This document shows, piece by piece, positions 60,062 through 64,000 of a DNA stretch of 64,000 nucleotides. The position numbers were made by a program, and so were the translations under genes. Every line of letters starts with the position of its first letter. Position 1 is the stretch's first letter. The stretch spans positions 1 through 64,000 of the forward strand of contig DATLAJ010000114.1 in assembly GCA_035527515.1 (NCBI GenBank), in the 5' to 3' direction. Source of the DNA: a bacterium. Its GTDB lineage: Bacteria > B130-G9. The notes beneath the pieces are model-generated. The model ran no database searches and was not told the origin of the DNA. It saw nothing but the letters and a program-made list of their open reading frames with translations.

Positions 60062-61123
60062 ATGTCCAAGATAATCATTGTCGCTTGCTCGATTCTCGCA
60101 GTGCTGGCCGTTCAGTCGGTCAGCTTGGCGCAGAGTGCGCGAGTGGAGGTTACGACTGACAGTGCCTCGTATTACTTTGGCGATACGGGAGAGGTCATAC
60201 TATCTGCGACCAATGGCGATACTGAGCTCGCGGTGGACTTCTACCTCGCGCTGCTCGCGCCGGACGGCGCGCCCTACTTCTTCCCCGGATGGGGCAACGC
60301 CATGCAGCCTGCCATAAGTGGCCTCGTGCTTCCGCCTCACTTCTCGACGGGGCCGTTCGTCTATTTCACGTTCCCGATTCCCGGAGGCAAGCCGCCCGTC
60401 CTCACAGACGGCACGCACGCGTTTGCGGCCGCGTTCATGGCGGCTGGCTCAACTGACCTCACTCAGGGCATAAGCTTCGCCTACTTCGACGTCTCATCCG
60501 AGTCGCAAGGCTGTCCGCCTGGGATGGTGCGCATTCCCGCCGGGCCGTTCGCAATGGGCGACACGTCAGACACGGGCTACAAGGACGAATACCCGCTCCA
60601 CGACGTCTATCTCGACTCGTTCTGCATCGACACATACGAATACCCCAACAACGTGGGCGTCGTCCCCAACTCAGGACTCAGCTGGATTGAGGCCGAGTCG
60701 CTGTGCACTCAGCAGGGCAAACGGCTCTGTTCTGAGTCGCAGTGGGAGAAGGCCTGCAAGGGGCCGCTAGGCTCCATCTACCCTTATGGCGATTGGTATG
60801 ATGGCGTCAGATGCTGGACAGAGATGGGCTACAACGACGGCCAGGCAGGCGAATCCGGCGGCCGGAGTCGCTGCACGAACGTCTATGGCGTGTTCGACAT
60901 GAGCGGCAACACTTGGGAGTGGGTGAACGACTTCTACGACGCCGAGTATTACAGCTCGTCGCCCGCTGAGAACCCGACGGGACCACCTGTCGGCGCCACC
61001 AGCAAGGTCATGAGAGGAGGCGCTTGGTACCACGGGGGCCTGGCCACACGCTGCTCCTTCCGAGGCGCATACGACCCCGAGCGGGGCCGCTTTGCCGCGG
61101 GCGTCCGCTGCTGCGCCGACTGA
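60062..61123 (+). CDS. Secreted protein with LPDG-type module and SUMF1 (FGE-like) domain
   Basis: Signal peptide (IIIVACSILAVLAVQSVSLA). Residues 25-150 are an LPDG-type module (AVDFYLALLAPDGAPYF, GLVLPPHFSTGP) like those of the beta-helix proteins. Residues 155-353 are a formylglycine-generating-enzyme-like domain: GMVRIPAGPFAMGD, EYPLHDVYLDSF, GKRLCSESQWEKAC, NVYGVFDMSGNTWEWVND, VMRGGAWY and AGVRCC. FGE domains can oxidise a sulfatase cysteine, but many secreted members are ligand-binding or have other oxidase roles; no sulfatase is nearby. ATG with AAGGAG. Confidence 0.88.
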   Translation: MSKIIIVACSILAVLAVQSVSLAQSARVEVTTDSASYYFGDTGEVILSATNGDTELAVDFYLALLAPDGAPYFFPGWGNAMQPAISGLVLPPHFSTGPFVYFTFPIPGGKPPVLTDGTHAFAAAFMAAGSTDLTQGISFAYFDVSSESQGCPPGMVRIPAGPFAMGDTSDTGYKDEYPLHDVYLDSFCIDTYEYPNNVGVVPNSGLSWIEAESLCTQQGKRLCSESQWEKACKGPLGSIYPYGDWYDGVRCWTEMGYNDGQAGESGGRSRCTNVYGVFDMSGNTWEWVNDFYDAEYYSSSPAENPTGPPVGATSKVMRGGAWYHGGLATRCSFRGAYDPERGRFAAGVRCCAD

Positions 61124-61620
61124 GCACGCGCCTTGTTTAGGCGCGGCTCACGAGCCGCCGTTTATCCTGAAGGGGTTACCCCAATAATCAAGTTGAGCGG
61201 AACTGACCCAAATCAGATTGACTTGTGAGGAGGGGGCGAAGGGAGATTTTTGGGGCAGGCCAGGTGGTTTTTCGGGGTGTCAGTCAAAGGATGGTGTGTC
61301 GGTGGGCGCAGATTCGGTGATCTGGGGCAGATGACGCCTGCTTTTGACGCTTCGTCGCATCGAGGTCGAGATCGGATTAAGCCCTAAGGATTTCAAGTAC
61401 TATGCTATCGCGGACGGGCTGAAGGAGGTACTGAGCTCCACAATGAAGCCTTGTCGCGATCCAAAGCCGCCTCCCGTCCCCCCAGATGACTATCTGCTTC
61501 GCGCCAACTGGAGGGGGCTGGCCAATGTGAATACGAAAACTCCTCAAGAAAAAGGATTGACAAGAAAGAGGTACCCAGCTAGCATGACTCTTTATAGTTT
61601 GTGAGGGTGACCTGCTGGGA
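61124..61620. other. Intergenic region with hairpin and possible remnant
   Basis: About 500 bp. It has a GCGGCTC/GAGCCGC hairpin just after the SUMF1 gene. A frame at 61344-61604 encodes 86 residues (KDFKYYAIADGLKEVLS) with no clear family and may be a gene remnant. Nothing else stands out. Confidence 0.5.
61143..61158. repeat. Hairpin related to the 170-bp element core
   Basis: GCGGCTCACGAGCCGC: 7-bp arms around AC, the same design as the 11177-11196 hairpin. No T-run, but it could stabilise or end the SUMF1 transcript. Confidence 0.4.
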
Positions 61621-64000
61621 ATGGTGGATGATGCAAGTGAAGTTATCACGCCTAAACTGCCTCAAAGTTGCGGTTTATGCCGCTTCGCGCTAAGCAGCTA
61701 CCAGCTTTCTACAATTGATCCAGTAAAGAGCCAAGGACTGTCCGTGATAAGCAAGAAGGCAGCATACGCCGATGTCACGCAGGCGTGCCGAGGAATAGCC
61801 GATGGTACCATGGTGAAAAAGGCGTGGATGGGGTTTGACCAGTTTATGTCTCTTGCCGATGCGTTAATGGATGGCCTCGTCGTTACAGATTTACATGGTG
61901 GGATATTAGACGTTAATAGGGCCGCCTCAGAGAAACTATGCGGCGAAGAACAAGATCTCGTTGGTACAAGGCTTACCCGATTCATCACGGTGGAAGATCT
62001 GCCCAGATTCGCCCGTCATTGGCAGGACCTTCTCTCTGACCGACCGCAAATCAGAGTCTCAGAATATCGTGCGCGCCAAAGGGATGGAGATGCGATTTCG
62101 CTAAGTATTGCCCTTTCCATTCTGAGGGATTCTATCGGTCGTCCCAAGAACGTTATCGCCGTACTCAGGGACACCCCACAACGCAAAGTTACTGAAGACG
62201 TCCTTCGAGAAAATGAAGAGAAGTACCGGAGTCTTTTTGAAAACGAATCCGATGCGTTGATAGTTTTTGATGCCGAGACGCAGCGCATCGAAGAGGCCAA
62301 CTTAGCCGCTTTGGAGCTGTTCGGCTACAGCGAGGAAGCCTTTTTGGGATTGACGTTTTCGGACATCTCGGCTGAAAAGACCCAAGTGGCGGAGTCGGTG
62401 CAAGAACTCATCAGTGGATTGCCACAGGGCAGATATGTGCCGCTGGGCTACTTCCGAAAGAAAGGCGGCACGATTTTTCCTGGCGAGATACGTACCGGTG
62501 CTTTTGTCGCTGGTGGAAGGCAAAAGATCATCGGGGTCGTTCGCGATATCTCACAGCGCATGGAGACTGAGGCGTCGCTATCTGAAAGCCGTAGCGAGTG
62601 CCGGGAGCTGGTTGAGAAGATAAGCGATGTGATATACGAGATCGACTTGAATGGCGTGATTAAGTACATCAGCCCGTTAATCGAATCAGTACTAAACTAC
62701 ACTCCCCAGGAACTTATCGGACGACGCTTCAGCGATTTCGTTCATCCGGATGATCTGCGCCGCGTCGAGAATGGCTTTAGAGAGGCACTTGGCGGCGATC
62801 AGAAACGGAGCGAGTATCGAATGGTAGGAAAGACCAACGAGATTCGCTGGGTCCGTTCTTCCAGCTGGCTCACCAAGAAAGGGAATCAACCAGTTGGATT
62901 GCGCGGAGTACTGATCGATATCACCGAAACCAAACGGATGGAGCGCCGATTTGTGCAGGCCCAGAAGATGGAAGTGTTGGGAACGCTCGCGGGAGGCATC
63001 GCCCATGACTTCAACAACATACTGGCTTGTATCATGGGGTATGCGCAGTTAAGCGTGACTAGAGTGCAGAAAGGAACGATACTGGCGGAGAACTTGACTG
63101 GTATTCTTAATGGAGCTCTTCGTGCAAAAACTCTGATCGAGCAGATCATATCCTTCGGCCGTCCCGGGAAAGAGGGAAGGCGGCCGGTCTCTATGACCCC
63201 CATTATCAAGACAACCCTTAAATTCCTGGAGGCTTCTCTGCCAGCCAGTATCGAGATTCGGCAGTACTTAAGAGCAGACCGAGATGTCATCCAGGCCGAC
63301 GCCACGCAGATTCAAGAGGTGTTGATGAATCTGTGTGCCAACGCGGCCCAAGCGATGGATGAGGCGGGTGGGACTCTGAAGGTGGGAGTCAGTAACGTAG
63401 AATTGGTGGCCTCGGCCCCTGGTCTGGACCCGGGAATCCGGCCGGGTTCGTATCTGAAGCTGAGCGTGTCCGATACAGGCTGTGGCATCCCGCCTGAGAT
63501 ACGTGACAAGGTCTTTGATCCATATTTCACTACGAAGGACAAGGACCACGGTACTGGCCTGGGATTACCCAGGGTTCTGGGCATCGTGAAGGAGCATGAT
63601 GGCGCTATCCGGATTGAGAGCGAGGTGGGACACGGGACTACGGTGAACGTCTTTTTCCCGCTGTGCAACAAAGAGGTTGTGGAAGCACAACCTCTGTCCA
63701 AAGCGCGCAACATCGGCAAAGAGCGCATCCTCTTGGTTGACGATGAGGAATCGGTCGTCAATCAGGGCAGACAAATGCTGGAGTCTTTAGGTTGCACTAT
63801 CGAATCGACCGCCAGCGGCAAAGAAGCCCTGGCGGTGTTTCGTCTGGAGCCGGACCGATTCGACCTGGTCATCACCGACATGACCATGCCGTCTATGTTG
63901 GGCGACAGGTTAGCGCAGGAGCTGATGAGGATTCGCACTGACATTCCGGTCATCCTTTGTGCTGAACACAGCGAGAGGGTCTCTGGGGGAAAGGCCAAGG
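61621..64000 (+). CDS. PAS-domain hybrid sensor histidine kinase (partial, runs off window)
   Basis: Open from ATG 61621 to the window end, 793 codons, no frameshift. Three PAS domains: about residues 75-200 (ADALMDGLVVTDLHGG), 205-330 (YRSLFENESDALIVFDAET) and 335-455 (ISDVIYEIDLNGVIKYIS). Then HisKA with His462 in GGIAHDFNNILA, an ATPase domain (DATQIQEVLMNLCANAAQ, DTGCGIPPE, GTGLGLPRV), and a receiver domain (RILLVDDEES) with phospho-acceptor Asp753 in LVITDMTMP. The receiver is cut by the window edge. The CxxC at about residues 23-26 (SCGLCRF) in the N-terminus is notable. It senses through PAS domains; the signal and output are unknown. Confidence 0.9.
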   Translation, partial: MVDDASEVITPKLPQSCGLCRFALSSYQLSTIDPVKSQGLSVISKKAAYADVTQACRGIADGTMVKKAWMGFDQFMSLADALMDGLVVTDLHGGILDVNRAASEKLCGEEQDLVGTRLTRFITVEDLPRFARHWQDLLSDRPQIRVSEYRARQRDGDAISLSIALSILRDSIGRPKNVIAVLRDTPQRKVTEDVLRENEEKYRSLFENESDALIVFDAETQRIEEANLAALELFGYSEEAFLGLTFSDISAEKTQVAESVQELISGLPQGRYVPLGYFRKKGGTIFPGEIRTGAFVAGGRQKIIGVVRDISQRMETEASLSESRSECRELVEKISDVIYEIDLNGVIKYISPLIESVLNYTPQELIGRRFSDFVHPDDLRRVENGFREALGGDQKRSEYRMVGKTNEIRWVRSSSWLTKKGNQPVGLRGVLIDITETKRMERRFVQAQKMEVLGTLAGGIAHDFNNILACIMGYAQLSVTRVQKGTILAENLTGILNGALRAKTLIEQIISFGRPGKEGRRPVSMTPIIKTTLKFLEASLPASIEIRQYLRADRDVIQADATQIQEVLMNLCANAAQAMDEAGGTLKVGVSNVELVASAPGLDPGIRPGSYLKLSVSDTGCGIPPEIRDKVFDPYFTTKDKDHGTGLGLPRVLGIVKEHDGAIRIESEVGHGTTVNVFFPLCNKEVVEAQPLSKARNIGKERILLVDDEESVVNQGRQMLESLGCTIESTASGKEALAVFRLEPDRFDLVITDMTMPSMLGDRLAQELMRIRTDIPVILCAEHSERVSGGKAK

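Noticed and set aside
61344-61604. 86-residue frame before the kinase
   Set aside because: No ribosome site, no family match and odd composition. Kept only as part of the intergenic description.

Overview
This is a 64 kb piece of a bacterial chromosome with moderately high GC. It has clear Shine-Dalgarno sequences, frequent GTG and TTG starts, and many stop/start overlaps. The gene set includes lipoproteins, Tat and Sec exported proteins, giant parallel beta-helix proteins with choice-of-anchor Q-like ends, SUMF1, a clostripain-family protease, a PduT-like microcompartment shell protein, TPR lipoproteins and scattered envelope-glycan genes. Together with abundant intergenic hairpin repeats this is typical of genomes from poorly cultured bacterial phyla. 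I cannot name the phylum from the sequence alone. I saw no rRNA, tRNA, CRISPR array, prophage or intact insertion sequence.

Layout. 0-7.3 kb: a GT2 glycosyltransferase, then a tightly packed plus-strand cluster (dGTPase-like HD protein, PHP phosphoesterase, geranylgeranyl-reductase-like flavoprotein, DUF1998 helicase, PduT-like shell protein). 7.4-13.4 kb: a PDZ/BtrH-like lipoprotein, a secreted beta-helix protein and a TPR lipoprotein. 13.4-19 kb (minus strand): envelope sugar genes (rfbC-like, rfbB, a UDP-galactopyranose-mutase-like flavoprotein, a WecA/TagO-like transferase), phosphate acetyltransferase and a 56-residue protein missed by ordinary ORF length cut-offs. 19-25 kb: repeats, then carbamoyltransferase, an atypical thioredoxin-like protein and a clostripain-family protease as one operon. 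25-27 kb: a small accessory patch with a possible nuclease, a DUF104/PIN toxin-antitoxin pair and a truncated ADP-ribosylglycohydrolase. 26.8-30.2 kb (minus): radical SAM, GT39 and methyltransferase genes joined by stop/start overlaps. 30.2-31.4 kb: a repeat-rich stretch with a broken nucleotidyltransferase. 31.4-39.9 kb: SppA, membrane proteins, a secreted repeat protein, GT2, a 5'-nucleotidase-like lipoprotein and an NCS2 purine permease. 40-49 kb: a B12-type radical SAM protein flanked by direct repeats, endonuclease III, a second BtrH-like protein, GT2, asparagine synthase and a GT39-SGNH fusion. 49-58 kb (minus): two giant beta-helix proteins. 58-64 kb: endonuclease IV, a Tat-exported protein probably starting at ATT, a SUMF1 protein, and a PAS hybrid histidine kinase running off the end.

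Themes. Most genes serve the cell envelope: making, modifying and polymerising glycans, and exporting very large repetitive surface proteins. A roughly 120-residue module with an LPDG-type core recurs six times in four exported proteins, at N-terminal, internal and C-terminal positions. A 170-bp element with terminal inverted repeats occurs twice in opposite orientation and supplies the stop codon of one gene. Several families of short repeats have been captured into the ends of genes.
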